This document shows positions 51,119 to 60,140 of a stretch of 64,000 nt of DNA, in pieces. Below the pieces are notes generated by a model. It searched no databases and was not told the origin of the DNA. It saw only the letters and a program-made list of their open reading frames with translations. Every line of letters starts with the position of its first letter. The stretch's first letter is position 1. The position numbers and the translations under genes are program-made. Source of the stretch: Prevotella sp. (GTDB lineage: Bacteria > Bacteroidota > Bacteroidia > Bacteroidales > Bacteroidaceae); the NCBI GenBank assembly GCA_016291085.1, contig JAEEVW010000017.1, forward strand, positions 1 through 64,000. Reading direction: 5' to 3'.

Positions 51119-52066
51119 CTATCGCAACTGTTCGCGACAACGTTCAAGGATGGCCAACAGGTCATCCTTTTTTTCTGCCCTCAACATCTCGATACGTGTC
51201 TCGCGGAAGTTTGGAATGCCTTTGAACACGGGCGATGCAGCCAGATGGCGACGCGTGTGCAGAATGCCGCGATACTCGTCGATACGCTCTACGTTAATGC
51301 GCAACTGCTCTTCCAGCACGTCAATCTTCTCGTCCAGCGTCAGCTGCCGGCGACTGAATATCCAGGGACAGCCAAACGTGGCGCGGCCAATCATCACGCC
51401 GTCCACGCCATACGTGTCGAACGCCCTGTCGGCATCCTCCAGCGACTTGATGTCGCCATTGCCGATGATGGGGATATGGATGCGGGGATTACGCTTCACC
51501 TCGCCAATCAGCGTCCAGTCAGCCTCGCCCGTATACATCTGACTGCGCGTACGACCATGAATGGTCAGCGCCCGTATGCCACAGTCCTGCAACTGCTCGG
51601 CCAGCGTGGTGATGATAAGCTGTTCGCAGTTCCACCCCAGACGCGTCTTTGCCGTCACGGGCAGACGCACGGCATCCACCACCTTCTGCGTAATCTCCAG
51701 CATCTTGGGAATGTTTTGCAGCATACCGGCGCCGGCACCCTTGCCAGCCACTTTCTTCACCGGACAGCCGAAGTTCAGGTCGATGAGGTCCGGTCCGGCC
51801 TGCTCCACGATCTTCGCTGCCTCCACCATTGCGTCCACGTCGCGTCCGTAGATCTGAATGCCCACGGGCCGCTCCTCGTCGCTGATGGTCAGTTTCTTCA
51901 CCGTCGACTTCACGTCACGCACCAAGGCCTCAGCCGACACGAATTCCGTATACACCATCTTGGCTCCAAACCGCTTGCACAACATGCGGAAACCAATGTC
52001 CGTCACGTCCTCCATCGGTGCCAGCAACTCCGGGCGCTCGCCCAAATCTATCGTTCCTATCTTCAT
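51119..52066 (-). CDS. dusB: tRNA-dihydrouridine synthase, DusB type
   Basis: 315 aa from MKIGTIDLGERPELLAPMEDVTD. FMN-binding TIM barrel with DLNFGCPVKKVAGKGAGAGML (catalytic Cys in NFGCPV), VTAKTRLGW, ALTIHGRTRSQMYTGEADW and IIGNGDIKSLEDA. Reduces uridines in tRNA D-loops. A GTG 6 nt upstream could also start it. Last gene of a four-gene minus-strand operon. Confidence 0.95.
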   Translation of the reverse strand: MKIGTIDLGERPELLAPMEDVTDIGFRMLCKRFGAKMVYTEFVSAEALVRDVKSTVKKLTISDEERPVGIQIYGRDVDAMVEAAKIVEQAGPDLIDLNFGCPVKKVAGKGAGAGMLQNIPKMLEITQKVVDAVRLPVTAKTRLGWNCEQLIITTLAEQLQDCGIRALTIHGRTRSQMYTGEADWTLIGEVKRNPRIHIPIIGNGDIKSLEDADRAFDTYGVDGVMIGRATFGCPWIFSRRQLTLDEKIDVLEEQLRINVERIDEYRGILHTRRHLAASPVFKGIPNFRETRIEMLRAEKKDDLLAILERCREQLR

Positions 52067-52073
52067 CGTCACA

Positions 52074-53477
52074 CTATTCTACCACTATGATGATTCTCTG
52101 ATATCCCTTCAGCGTGAAGGGACCTTGGTCGCACAGCTCACACACGACGTGCAGCGTCTGGCCGGCAGCATCCTGGGGAATGCGGATGGTGGCCACGTCC
52201 GACCACTGTATGTCGAGCGTCGCCGTACCTATCTCAGGTTGCTGCCACCATTTTTCTGTCAGCACGTCACCGTCGGGGTCGTACGACTTCGAGGCATCCA
52301 ACCGCAGCGTATCACCCGCCTTGGCATGAATCACTAAGGGCGACGGCCCTTGATGGCCGTTCACTACGACGATGGGGTTGCGATTGCCCTCACCTTGGTC
52401 GGCCCACTGCATGCGCGCTTCAAAATCGGCCATTTCATCGGGATAGAAGCGCTGTTTATAACCTACGCTGATGCTGCGTACGGGTTCCTGCCATGAAGTC
52501 CAGGCGGTGGTCAGCGAGTCGGGACACATGCCCCGCTCGTGGTATCCTGCCCAACCAGCCTGTCGTGGATCCTCGGGGTCGCTCAGTCCGTTGGGCAGCA
52601 CATAGAGGAAACTCGGCGTGTCGCCCTCGACGCCCCATTTGTAGTTGGGATATTCCTTGCCCAGCGCTCCCTTCGGCTGGATGTTTTGCTGGTGGTGCGT
52701 CCAGTGCTGCTTGCCCAGCTCGCACTGTTCCTGCCACGTACCCTCGTCCCAGATGAACTGCAGGTCGTCCTGGAATTCCTGTCGCAGCCACATGTGTGAG
52801 CTGCGGGCACGGTCCATGCGGTGGTTGTAGTCCATGTCCTGATCGGTGATGGTATAGAGGCGGAATTTCTTGACGAAGTCAGAAACTTCGTCCACACTCC
52901 GCGTCTGCTTCACGCGCCAGATGGCCTGTGCCAGCGTGTTCGCACCACCCCATGCAGCCACGTAGATGGGTCGTGGGTCGTCCTCGTCGGCCAACTTAAT
53001 CAGCAGCTCGCTGCCTGGCGAGTCGTTCTGTTCGCCAATAGAGCGGATGCCACCGTTCACACTGCCCATCACGACACGGCTTGTGACATACTCCGCACTG
53101 GGCCAATAGCCGATGCGCTGACTCCGGTTTTCCTGCTCCATCGGGAGGAACGCCTTCTGTCCTGAGCGTTTCATCAAGTTCTTGACGTCCGTAGCGTAGG
53201 CACCCATCACGCGATACATATACAGCGACCACTCCGTCGGATACGGGTCGCAGTTCCAGCCCACCGACGTGATCAGCGCCTCGATTTCAAACATGTCGGC
53301 ATACGCCATCAGGTGCACCATCGACTCCATGTCGTCGGGTTCCACATTGGCGGGTGCAATGTCCGTACACACCACCAGTCTCGGCTTCAGCGCGCCGTCC
53401 TTCGGCGAACGCGCCGTTTCTGCCCTCAGGGGCATAGCCATCAGGGCTACAGTCATCCAAGTCAGTATTCTCATCAT
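52074..53477 (-). CDS. DUF1593 family secreted protein (nucleoside-hydrolase-like)
   Basis: 467 aa with signal MMRILTWMTVALMAMPLRA. The N-terminal domain is DUF1593: RLVVCTDIAPANVEPDDMESMVHLMAYA, WNCDPYPTEWSLYMYRVMGAY and PIYVAAWGGANTLAQAIW, related to the nucleoside hydrolase fold. The C-terminal domain (LRLDASKSYDPDGDVL ...) is PKD/Ig-like. The family is found in polysaccharide-degrading bacteria, sometimes annotated as cellulose-binding; the substrate is unknown. In one operon with the outer-membrane protein upstream (12 nt) and dusB downstream (7 nt). Confidence 0.83.
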   Translation of the reverse strand: MMRILTWMTVALMAMPLRAETARSPKDGALKPRLVVCTDIAPANVEPDDMESMVHLMAYADMFEIEALITSVGWNCDPYPTEWSLYMYRVMGAYATDVKNLMKRSGQKAFLPMEQENRSQRIGYWPSAEYVTSRVVMGSVNGGIRSIGEQNDSPGSELLIKLADEDDPRPIYVAAWGGANTLAQAIWRVKQTRSVDEVSDFVKKFRLYTITDQDMDYNHRMDRARSSHMWLRQEFQDDLQFIWDEGTWQEQCELGKQHWTHHQQNIQPKGALGKEYPNYKWGVEGDTPSFLYVLPNGLSDPEDPRQAGWAGYHERGMCPDSLTTAWTSWQEPVRSISVGYKQRFYPDEMADFEARMQWADQGEGNRNPIVVVNGHQGPSPLVIHAKAGDTLRLDASKSYDPDGDVLTEKWWQQPEIGTATLDIQWSDVATIRIPQDAAGQTLHVVCELCDQGPFTLKGYQRIIIVVE

Positions 53478-53489
53478 TCTTTTCTTTTT

Positions 53490-55223
53490 TTAGTAGCGAT
53501 AGGTTAATCCAATAGTAACGGCACGGTTGTCGTAGTAATTGCCCAACACATAGGACGTTGTGCTCGGCGTGCCCGCCAAGTCGTGGAAGTCGGCACTCAG
53601 CGTCAGGTGACGCCCCAGGTCCTTGCTCACCTTCACCGAGGCATACAGGTGGCCGGGACTCTCGATCAGCAAGTCCTGATGGCTGTTATACATCAGCGTG
53701 GAACTGATGCGCAGTCCGCCATTGAGCAGCAATGTCGGCAACAGACGCAGGTGGAAGAAGTTGTCGTGCTTGTCGATATCGTATCCCGGACCGCTGAGGA
53801 TGCCGTGAAAGAAGTCGGCTCCTGCCGTCAGGCGCAGCCGTCCCTTGCGCCACGTCACCGAGGCCCTCGCACCCGTGTATTGCTCGTCGACGACGAGGGC
53901 GTTGTCCGACCACGTGTGCTGCACGCTGGCGCTGGCCACGAGGTTTGCCTGCTGGTAGGTGTAGCGTGCCTCCACGTTGTAGACCATATTGGTCAGGATA
54001 TTGCTCAGATACTTCCCACGCTGCATGCCTTCATCGAAGCCGGTATAGAAATGGCTGATGAGCGGCGTGAAATAGTCGTGGCTGAACAGTCCCTGCACGA
54101 AGTGTCCCCCCGTCTTGTATCCTGCACTGGCCAGATAGCTGTGCTCCGTGCGGTTGTGCTTCCACAGCGGACTGTCGGCGGTGCGTTCCGTACGGTGCCA
54201 GTAGTTGATGATTCTGAGCCGGTCGCCCAGCGACAGCACCCACGGCCCTTTGGCGTAGTCCAGCTCCAGGTACAGGTCGTTGTACATCATCTGCTGGCGG
54301 TCCACGCGGGGCATCCACATGTTGTAGTAGTCCATCTCCCACCCTGCCAGCATCTCAAGGCCGCTCGTCAATGGTATGAAGGCTTCCGTTAACAGGTAGG
54401 CGGAACAGTCGCGTTGCTTGCCATCCTCGAGGTCCGTATTCAGATAATCCACGCCACCCTCGACCAGCAACGAGGCATCACGGTCGTTCAGCGTACGCGT
54501 ATAGCTGGCCACAGCGCCCCAGTAGCGCTGCAACTCGGTAATCTCGTCCTCGTCATCCGGAGTCGGGAACAGTCTGTCCTTCGTGTCCAGGAAAGTCTGA
54601 AACAGCTTCACCTTCAGATTGTCGCGCTCGCTGATGTTCCAGTCCACGTTCAGGTGCACGTTTTCTATGCCCTGACGCGCCGAGAACCTGTCGTAGCCCG
54701 TCATTGAGCCCTTCGCAAACTTCAGGTTCGTCAGCGCACAGCCCCTGACGGTCACGTCGCCCGTCCGCGTCACCACGTCGGCATAGGCCTTGCCATTGCC
54801 CCGCGTACTGCCTTCCAGCAGCACCTTGCCCGACGTCTTGCCCTCGTCCTGCTCCTTCAGATAGATGTCGATGGTGCCGCCACGGCCCGTGCCACCCGTC
54901 GACACCGCCGTCGACATATACACCTCTATCGTACTGATTTCAGAGGCCTTCAGCGCCTCCAGCAGCGTCTCGTTGTCCAGCGGCAACGTCACGTTGTCTA
55001 TGTACAATTCGTAGTCCGACTTCAACCGCTTGCCATGCTCCGACAGCAGTTCCGGACAAGTCTGCAACACATCCAACAGTGTCATCTCCTTGTCGGGCTT
55101 CAGGACGTCAACGTTGATGATATAACGGTCGCCGTGATGTTCAATGATTTCCTGCTCTTCCTGTGCAAACAGATTGCCAGCGAGCAGCATCATACAGAGC
55201 AAACACATAGCCAGTCTTTTCAT
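53490..55223 (-). CDS. TonB-dependent-receptor-like outer-membrane barrel protein
   Basis: 577 aa. Signal MKRLAMCLLCMMLLAGNLFAQ. A short plug-like domain (about 25-135: LLDVLQTCPELLSE, ISTIEVYMSTAVSTGGTGRGGTIDIYL) is followed by a barrel of amphipathic strands and ends in AVTIGLTYRY with a C-terminal aromatic. It is smaller than SusC-type transporters, has no carboxypeptidase-like N-domain and shows no visible TonB box. I infer an outer-membrane receptor or barrel with unknown ligand. 4 nt downstream of the TIGR03915 gene. Confidence 0.75.
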   Translation of the reverse strand: MKRLAMCLLCMMLLAGNLFAQEEQEIIEHHGDRYIINVDVLKPDKEMTLLDVLQTCPELLSEHGKRLKSDYELYIDNVTLPLDNETLLEALKASEISTIEVYMSTAVSTGGTGRGGTIDIYLKEQDEGKTSGKVLLEGSTRGNGKAYADVVTRTGDVTVRGCALTNLKFAKGSMTGYDRFSARQGIENVHLNVDWNISERDNLKVKLFQTFLDTKDRLFPTPDDEDEITELQRYWGAVASYTRTLNDRDASLLVEGGVDYLNTDLEDGKQRDCSAYLLTEAFIPLTSGLEMLAGWEMDYYNMWMPRVDRQQMMYNDLYLELDYAKGPWVLSLGDRLRIINYWHRTERTADSPLWKHNRTEHSYLASAGYKTGGHFVQGLFSHDYFTPLISHFYTGFDEGMQRGKYLSNILTNMVYNVEARYTYQQANLVASASVQHTWSDNALVVDEQYTGARASVTWRKGRLRLTAGADFFHGILSGPGYDIDKHDNFFHLRLLPTLLLNGGLRISSTLMYNSHQDLLIESPGHLYASVKVSKDLGRHLTLSADFHDLAGTPSTTSYVLGNYYDNRAVTIGLTYRY

Positions 55224-55227
55224 CGAA

Positions 55228-56001
55228 TCAATTCTTTTCAGTCATGTATTTCCAGTAGCGGCGGGGCATGTCGCTAAGCTGTTTCTTGGGGTTCATGCGT
55301 TCCTTGATGCAGATGGCCTTGAAGTACGTGCGCCACAGCTCCTGGAATATTTTATCGTTCTCGCTCAGGATGTCGGCGTCCATCTTGCCGTTCGACAAAT
55401 CGAAGGGCACCTCCGCCTCGTTCTCAAACGTGATGCGTATGACGGTTTTCCCGTCGTAATTGTACCCATAATGCCGCTTCGCATCATAGATGAGCCACGG
55501 CTGGTCGTTAAACCGGTCTGCGAAGTGGTCGGTAATCAACGGCAGCACGTTATGGTCTGGCGACACCACTGCGAGGTAAGTCCCGTCCTTGGCCTTCTGG
55601 AACCGGATAAACTGCTTCATGCGCAGCGTCTCGTGCAACACCCGCCGACACGTGTTCCTCACCGCCAGCACATCGTCGTCCGACGCATTCTGTGTGATGT
55701 CCATCCTCCCCTTGAACACCTTGCAAATCATGTTAAACAGCGGCTGGTTCAGCGCCCGCTCCTCCGACAGCCAACTGATGGTTATCATGTGTAGCGCCTC
55801 GCGCGACAACTGCTTCTCCAGCCCCTTCCACACCCGCTCGGCCTTCTCCGCGTCCGTCACCACCCGGTGCGGCTCGTCGCCAAACAGCGACAACTGCTCC
55901 CGCTCAGCCAACAGCGTCACATCCTGCTGCTTGCGGAAAAAGCTGTCGAACACCGCCGTCAACAGCCCGTCGAGGGTATTATCGAACACATATGTCTGCA
56001 T
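55228..56001 (-). CDS. TIGR03915 family protein, DNA metabolism partner of a radical SAM protein
   Basis: 257 aa from MQTYVFDNTLDGLLTAVFDSF. FDNTxxGLL at the start, DVLAVRNTCRRVLHETLRMKQFIRF, and the C-terminal WRTYFKAICIKERMNPKKQLSDMPRRYWKYMTE are characteristic of TIGR03915 (UdgX-like N-part in longer family members). Usually encoded next to the radical SAM protein TIGR03916; here that gene is 1.2 kb upstream on the same strand. Starts after a -7 box at 56010-56017 that ends 8 nt from the ATG. Confidence 0.88.
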   Translation of the reverse strand: MQTYVFDNTLDGLLTAVFDSFFRKQQDVTLLAEREQLSLFGDEPHRVVTDAEKAERVWKGLEKQLSREALHMITISWLSEERALNQPLFNMICKVFKGRMDITQNASDDDVLAVRNTCRRVLHETLRMKQFIRFQKAKDGTYLAVVSPDHNVLPLITDHFADRFNDQPWLIYDAKRHYGYNYDGKTVIRITFENEAEVPFDLSNGKMDADILSENDKIFQELWRTYFKAICIKERMNPKKQLSDMPRRYWKYMTEKN

Positions 56002-56009
56002 TTCATATG

Positions 56010-56017
56010 CAAAGATA
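56010..56017 (-). promoter_or_regulatory. -7 box of the 55228-51119 operon
   Basis: Minus strand TATCTTTGC, very close to the ATG. It sets the start of the TIGR03915 gene and of the four-gene operon down to dusB. Confidence 0.65.
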
Positions 56018-56048
56018 CGATAAAAGATTGAATCTTCCAAATAATATT

Positions 56049-56789
56049 TTACCTTGGCGACAGAAATCCGTGGTCGGTAAGGCCTTTGTAGCTCTTGGCG
56101 GCAGCTCGCAGGGCTTCGTCTGTGGTGTATTGTTGGTACAGCGTACAACGGGTGACGATGGTCTGTGGTGAACAGCGGTTGTCTGCGACCCGAACCAGTG
56201 CCCAGCCTTTCATCTCATCGGCGTATTCCTCATCTGTCAGTGCCAAATGACCATCCACTATGGTCATCTCATGCCTCGATATTTCGCGCTTGCTGAACCG
56301 CACACGTGGCAGAGGACCTTCTATCTTCTGTTCTGCCGTAAAAAGCCATAGCTTCTCGTGATAAAGGCATTCACCATATCTGAGGTCAGTGATTAGGGCA
56401 GGCGTGCCGTCCACTTCGCCCAGATGTTGCTGTACCGTGGGCAGTGTGCCATCGCTTACCGGTATGCCCGGCATCAGGAACGATGCCTGATCCATCAGTA
56501 TCCTTTCCACATACACCACCGGCATTCGGTTAGCTAACGACATGAAGTTGTTGTAAGCCGTCGGTCGCTGCGTGAACATAGGCTCACAATATTTCAGCAT
56601 CTTCCATAGCTGTACGGAATGCCGCATCTTCTGTCGCTGCATGAACTGAGGCAGCGTATTGCTGCGCTTCTCGTTTGAATTCGACGACCGCGTAACCAGT
56701 TTCCCCTGCTTCATGTAAACTGTCACGCCAGATGTGCGCAGGCTGCCAACCAGCATCAATCCTTTGCTTGTAGTGTTCTTTTTCTTCAT
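56049..56789 (-). CDS. Protein of unknown function, 246 aa
   Basis: Starts MKKKNTTSKGLMLVGSLRTSGVTVYMKQGKLVTRSSNSNEKRSN, a basic N-terminus, then helical (LPQFMQRQKMRHSVQLWKML), with a beta-rich C-half (ALITDLRYGECLYHEKLWLFT, WALVRVADNRCS). I see no family with certainty; the GxLVxRSS...QRQKMRHS layout recalls small Bacteroidales proteins of unknown function related to DUF6266. No signal peptide. It separates the two halves of the TIGR03915/TIGR03916 pair. Its likely promoter is far upstream (57036). Confidence 0.5.
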   Translation of the reverse strand: MKKKNTTSKGLMLVGSLRTSGVTVYMKQGKLVTRSSNSNEKRSNTLPQFMQRQKMRHSVQLWKMLKYCEPMFTQRPTAYNNFMSLANRMPVVYVERILMDQASFLMPGIPVSDGTLPTVQQHLGEVDGTPALITDLRYGECLYHEKLWLFTAEQKIEGPLPRVRFSKREISRHEMTIVDGHLALTDEEYADEMKGWALVRVADNRCSPQTIVTRCTLYQQYTTDEALRAAAKSYKGLTDHGFLSPR

Positions 56790-57177
56790 CGTTTGGGTCT
56801 CCTATATCTTTTTTATACGTTCGCTATTGCTTCCATGTTGTTTCGTCGTTGCTTCACTGTACCTTCTATTCTTCTCCGTTCCTCATCCGTTTGTACCCCG
56901 TTCCTTCCCCGTCTGTTGTTCGTTATTTGGACGGACAACAATCAGACAACAATCGGACATCAAACGAACAACAACCAGACAAAAGTCGAGACTACTTCCT
57001 TGCTGCATCGAAGGAACTTCGTCGTTTCTTCGTTGCAAAGATACGAATAAGCGAGCACAAAAACAAAAGAAAAAAGATTTTTCTTTCATTTTGTCGAGCG
57101 ATAGTATTTTCGACCGTCAGGTCAAAAATACGAATAAGCGAGAAGAAAACCAAAAGTTTTTCTGATTTTTATACCAA
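56790..57177 (-). other. Noncoding leader region with phased 11-bp repeats
   Basis: No gene. A minus-strand -7 box TATCTTTGC is at 57036-57043, giving a ~240-nt leader for the 246-aa gene. Within it, five units of an 11-bp repeat (GGACAACAATC and variants) run in tandem over 56933-56987. The promoter segment AAAGATACGAATAAGCGAG is repeated in a worn form about 88 bases to the right (near 57127). Confidence 0.5.
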
Positions 57178-58470
57178 TCATTCGTCGTGGAAGTCGAGGG
57201 TGAGTTGTTGTTCGGCAGCGGCGCGTTTCTGCTGGGCTTTCGAGAGCAGCAGGGGGCGCAGGCGCTCGGGGCGCAGCTCATTGATGCCTATGATGGGTTG
57301 CGAGAAGGCGGAGGTGAGTTCACCACAGGTGATGAAGTACTTCGCCTTCTTCATCACCACGCCCATCTTCTTGAGGTGGTAGGAGGTGATGCGGTTGAAG
57401 CGGCGCGAGTTGACGATGAGGATGGCGCTCTTGACACCAATGCCCGGCACACGGAGAATGTCCTCGTAAGGGGCCCGGTTGATGTCCACGGGGAAAAACT
57501 CTGGGTGGCGCAGGGCCCAGCCGAGTTTGGGGTCGACGTCGAGGTCGAGGTGGGTGTGCTTGTCGTCGACAATCTCGTCGACGCTGAACTGATAGAAGCG
57601 CATGAGCCAGTCGGCCTGATAGAGGCGGTTCTCGCGCACCAAGGGCGGCTGTTTCAGGACGGGCAGACGCGGGTCGTAGGTGTTGACACTGATGTAGCCA
57701 GAGTAATAGACGCGCCGCATGGTGGGCTGCTGGTACATGGCATTGGACATGCGCAGGATGTCGAGGTCGCTCTCCTTCGTGGCGCCCACAATCATCTGGG
57801 TGGACTGTCCTGCCGGCACGAAACGGGGCGCGTGGCGGAACTTTTTCCTATCGTCCTTATTCTCGAGTACCCCTTGCTGAATCTGCTTCATGGGCAGGAA
57901 GACGCTTTGGTGGTCCTTCTCGGGCGCCAACGCCTTTAGCGACTCCTCTTTGGGGATTTCGATATTTACACTCATGCGGTCGGCATAGCGACCTGCCTCC
58001 TGCAGTAGTTCCTGCGAGGCCCCGGGAATGGTTTTCAGGTGGATATAGCCATTGAAGCGGTGCACCGTCCGCAGGTCGCGCACGATAGCCGTGAGGCGTT
58101 CCATCGTATAGTCAGGATTGCGCACGACGCCACTCGACAGAAAAAGACCCTCGATGTAGTTGCGACGATAGAACTCCATGGTGATCTCCTCGAGTTCCGA
58201 GACGGAGAGCGTGGCACGAGGGATGTCGTTGGTGCGGCGGTTGATGCAGTAGGCGCAGTCGTACATGCAGTAGTTGGTGAGCATAACCTTCAACAACGAG
58301 ATGCAGCGCCCATCGTCGGCAAACGAGTGGCAAATGCCAACCCCACCGACGGTATTGCCCACCATACCCTGCTTACCACGGCGCACAATACCGCTCGACG
58401 AGCACGACACGTCGTACTTCGCCGACTCTGCAAGGATGCGCAGCTTCTCCATCGTCTTCTCCGTCAGCAT
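57178..58470 (-). CDS. Putative DNA modification/repair radical SAM protein (TIGR03916)
   Basis: 430 aa from MLTEKTMEKLRILAESAKYD. Radical SAM Cys motif CMYDCAYC (in NYCMYDCAYCINR), with GICHSFADDGRCISLLKVMLTNY before it. The C-terminus has a helix-hairpin-helix DNA-binding segment (YEDILRVPGIGVKSAILIV). The family is linked to TIGR03915 proteins; chemistry is unknown but DNA repair is suspected. The start is chosen by the -7 box at 58488-58495; the frame continues upstream through a repeat tract without support. Confidence 0.9.
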   Translation of the reverse strand: MLTEKTMEKLRILAESAKYDVSCSSSGIVRRGKQGMVGNTVGGVGICHSFADDGRCISLLKVMLTNYCMYDCAYCINRRTNDIPRATLSVSELEEITMEFYRRNYIEGLFLSSGVVRNPDYTMERLTAIVRDLRTVHRFNGYIHLKTIPGASQELLQEAGRYADRMSVNIEIPKEESLKALAPEKDHQSVFLPMKQIQQGVLENKDDRKKFRHAPRFVPAGQSTQMIVGATKESDLDILRMSNAMYQQPTMRRVYYSGYISVNTYDPRLPVLKQPPLVRENRLYQADWLMRFYQFSVDEIVDDKHTHLDLDVDPKLGWALRHPEFFPVDINRAPYEDILRVPGIGVKSAILIVNSRRFNRITSYHLKKMGVVMKKAKYFITCGELTSAFSQPIIGINELRPERLRPLLLSKAQQKRAAAEQQLTLDFHDE

Positions 58471-58487
58471 TATTTTATATTTGGTGA

Positions 58488-58600
58488 CAAAGATACAATA
58501 TTTTAAGTGAAAAGTGAAGAATGAAGAGTGAAAAATTTGCTGCCGCCAAGAAAAAAGTTCAAAGTTCAACGTTCAAAGTTCAAAGTATTTTGTATCTTTG
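58488..58600. promoter_or_regulatory. Divergent promoters with a GTTCAAA tandem repeat between them
   Basis: 58488-58495 reads TATCTTTG on the minus strand (radical SAM gene), and 58593-58600 TATCTTTG on the plus strand (hydrolase). Between them lie GTGAAAAGTGAAGAATGAAG and four 7-bp units of AAGTTCA/ACGTTCA (58555-58586). Confidence 0.65.
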
Positions 58601-58622
58601 CAACCGTTAATCAAATAAACTT

Positions 58623-59879
58623 ATGAAGAAAACCATCATTATCACCGCATTATTCGCCCTCGTCGCACTGACGGGCTCAGCTCAGGTTCAGTCCACTACT
58701 GCCCTATTGGGCTCATGGTCAGGGAAGCTCAAGGTCGGTGCCGTGTCGCTGACGATCGTGCTCCATCTGGAGCAGGCCGACGGCTACGTCAAAGCATCGT
58801 TCGACAGCCCCGATCAGGGTGGCAAGGACATTTCCGCCTTCAAGGAATATCTTTCCGACGACTCGCTGTCCGTGAAGATAGAATCGCTGGATGTCACCTA
58901 TAGCGCCAAACTGAAGGACGGCAAGCTGGACGGCAAGTTCGTACAACGCGGATTCAAGTTTCCGCTAGTCTTGGAAAGGGGTGTGCCTGAGGTGAAGCGT
59001 CCGCAGATGCCACAGGCGCCATTCCCGTATGAGACCGAGGAGGTGACGTTCCGTAACGAACGCGACAGCGCCACACTGGCCGGTACGCTGACGTGGCCCG
59101 TGGGGTATGACGCAAAATCGAAACAGAAACCGATGGTCGTGATCTTCGTCTCGGGCAGCGGACAGCAGAACCGCGACGAGGAACTCTTTGAACACAAACC
59201 ATTCTTCGTTCTGGCCGACTATCTGGCACGTCAGGGCATTGCCACGCTGCGCTACGACGACCGTGCGACAGGTCAGTCGGTAGGCGGCAACGTCGTGAAT
59301 GCCACCTCAGAGGACTTTGCCCGCGACGCCCTTGCCGGCATTGATTTCCTGCGTAAAAAGAAGGCTTTCAGCAAGGTGGGCATCCTGGGACATAGCGAGG
59401 GAGGACTCATCGCCTTCATGCTGGGAGGACAGAAAAAGGTCGATTTCATCGTGTCACTGGCAGGACCGAGTGTGAAGGGTGACACGCTGTTGGCCACACA
59501 GGGCAACCGCATCATGCTGCTGTCTGGTCAACTGCCTAATATATCGGTCAAGAAGTATCGTGAGACCGTTGCTGAGATGAACAATCCTTGGATCAATTGG
59601 TTCATCGACTACGACCCGTCGGATGACATCCGCCAGACGCGCTGTCCCGTCTTCGCCCTGAATGGCGACCGCGACTGTCAGGTCATTTCCACGCTGTGTC
59701 TGCCAGCCTTCCAACGACTGCTGCCAACGTCGAAAAAGAATCGTATCAAGGAATACCCAGGATTGAATCACCTGTTCCAACACTGCACTACCGGTCTGCC
59801 CACCGAGTACGGCCAGATAGAGGAGACCATCTCACCGGAAGTGCTTCAGGACATTGCCGAGTGGATAAACGGACTGTGA
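58623..59879 (+). CDS. Secreted alpha/beta hydrolase
   Basis: 418 aa with signal MKKTIIITALFALVALTGSAQ. An N-terminal beta domain of ~110 residues (LLGSWSGKLKVGAVSLTIVLHL) comes before the hydrolase fold: oxyanion-region VIFVSGSGQQNRDE, nucleophile elbow GHSEGG, acid Asp in LNGDRDCQV, and His in LNHLFQHC. It resembles S9-like or acyl esterases that are common as periplasmic proteins in Bacteroidota. Substrate unknown. Convergent with tRNA-Val. Confidence 0.85.
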   Translation: MKKTIIITALFALVALTGSAQVQSTTALLGSWSGKLKVGAVSLTIVLHLEQADGYVKASFDSPDQGGKDISAFKEYLSDDSLSVKIESLDVTYSAKLKDGKLDGKFVQRGFKFPLVLERGVPEVKRPQMPQAPFPYETEEVTFRNERDSATLAGTLTWPVGYDAKSKQKPMVVIFVSGSGQQNRDEELFEHKPFFVLADYLARQGIATLRYDDRATGQSVGGNVVNATSEDFARDALAGIDFLRKKKAFSKVGILGHSEGGLIAFMLGGQKKVDFIVSLAGPSVKGDTLLATQGNRIMLLSGQLPNISVKKYRETVAEMNNPWINWFIDYDPSDDIRQTRCPVFALNGDRDCQVISTLCLPAFQRLLPTSKKNRIKEYPGLNHLFQHCTTGLPTEYGQIEETISPEVLQDIAEWINGL

Positions 59880-59919
59880 TGAATCGCCACAGGAGGGGCA
59901 GCTAAGGGAAAAGAGAAAT

Positions 59920-59943
59920 CCCACATTGCAAATGCAGTGTGGG
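59920..59943 (-). terminator. Hairpin after tRNA-Val
   Basis: CCCACA(T)TGC and GCA(G)TGTGGG pair around a short loop. It lies 11 nt past the tRNA 3' end and may end both the tRNA and the convergent hydrolase transcript. Confidence 0.6.
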
Positions 59944-59953
59944 GTTGTTGTTG

Positions 59954-60028
59954 TGGGCGTTGACGGATTCGAACCGCCGACCCTCTGCTTGTAAGGCAGA
60001 TGCTCTAAACCAGCTGAGCTAAACGCCC
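59954..60028 (-). tRNA. tRNA-Val (anticodon TAC)
   Basis: 75 nt on the minus strand with a full cloverleaf: acceptor GGGCGTT/AACGCCC, D arm with GCTC/GAGC, anticodon stem TCTGC/GCAGA with loop CTTACAA (anticodon TAC), T arm GGCGG/CCGTC region with TTCGAAT, and discriminator A. CCA is not encoded. The -7 box is at 60048-60055 (TACCTTTG on the minus strand). Confidence 0.96.
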
Positions 60029-60047
60029 TTTCTTTCGAAAAGCGGTG

Positions 60048-60055
60048 CAAAGGTA
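60048..60055 (-). promoter_or_regulatory. -7 box for tRNA-Val
   Basis: Minus strand TACCTTTGC, 20 nt upstream of the tRNA 5' end. Confidence 0.65.
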
Positions 60056-60140
60056 AGGCTTTTTTCTGAATCTACCAAACTTTTGCACCACTTTTTTATT
60101 TTTTCGGGTAAAAATACTTGTTTTCACCCGTTTTACAATC

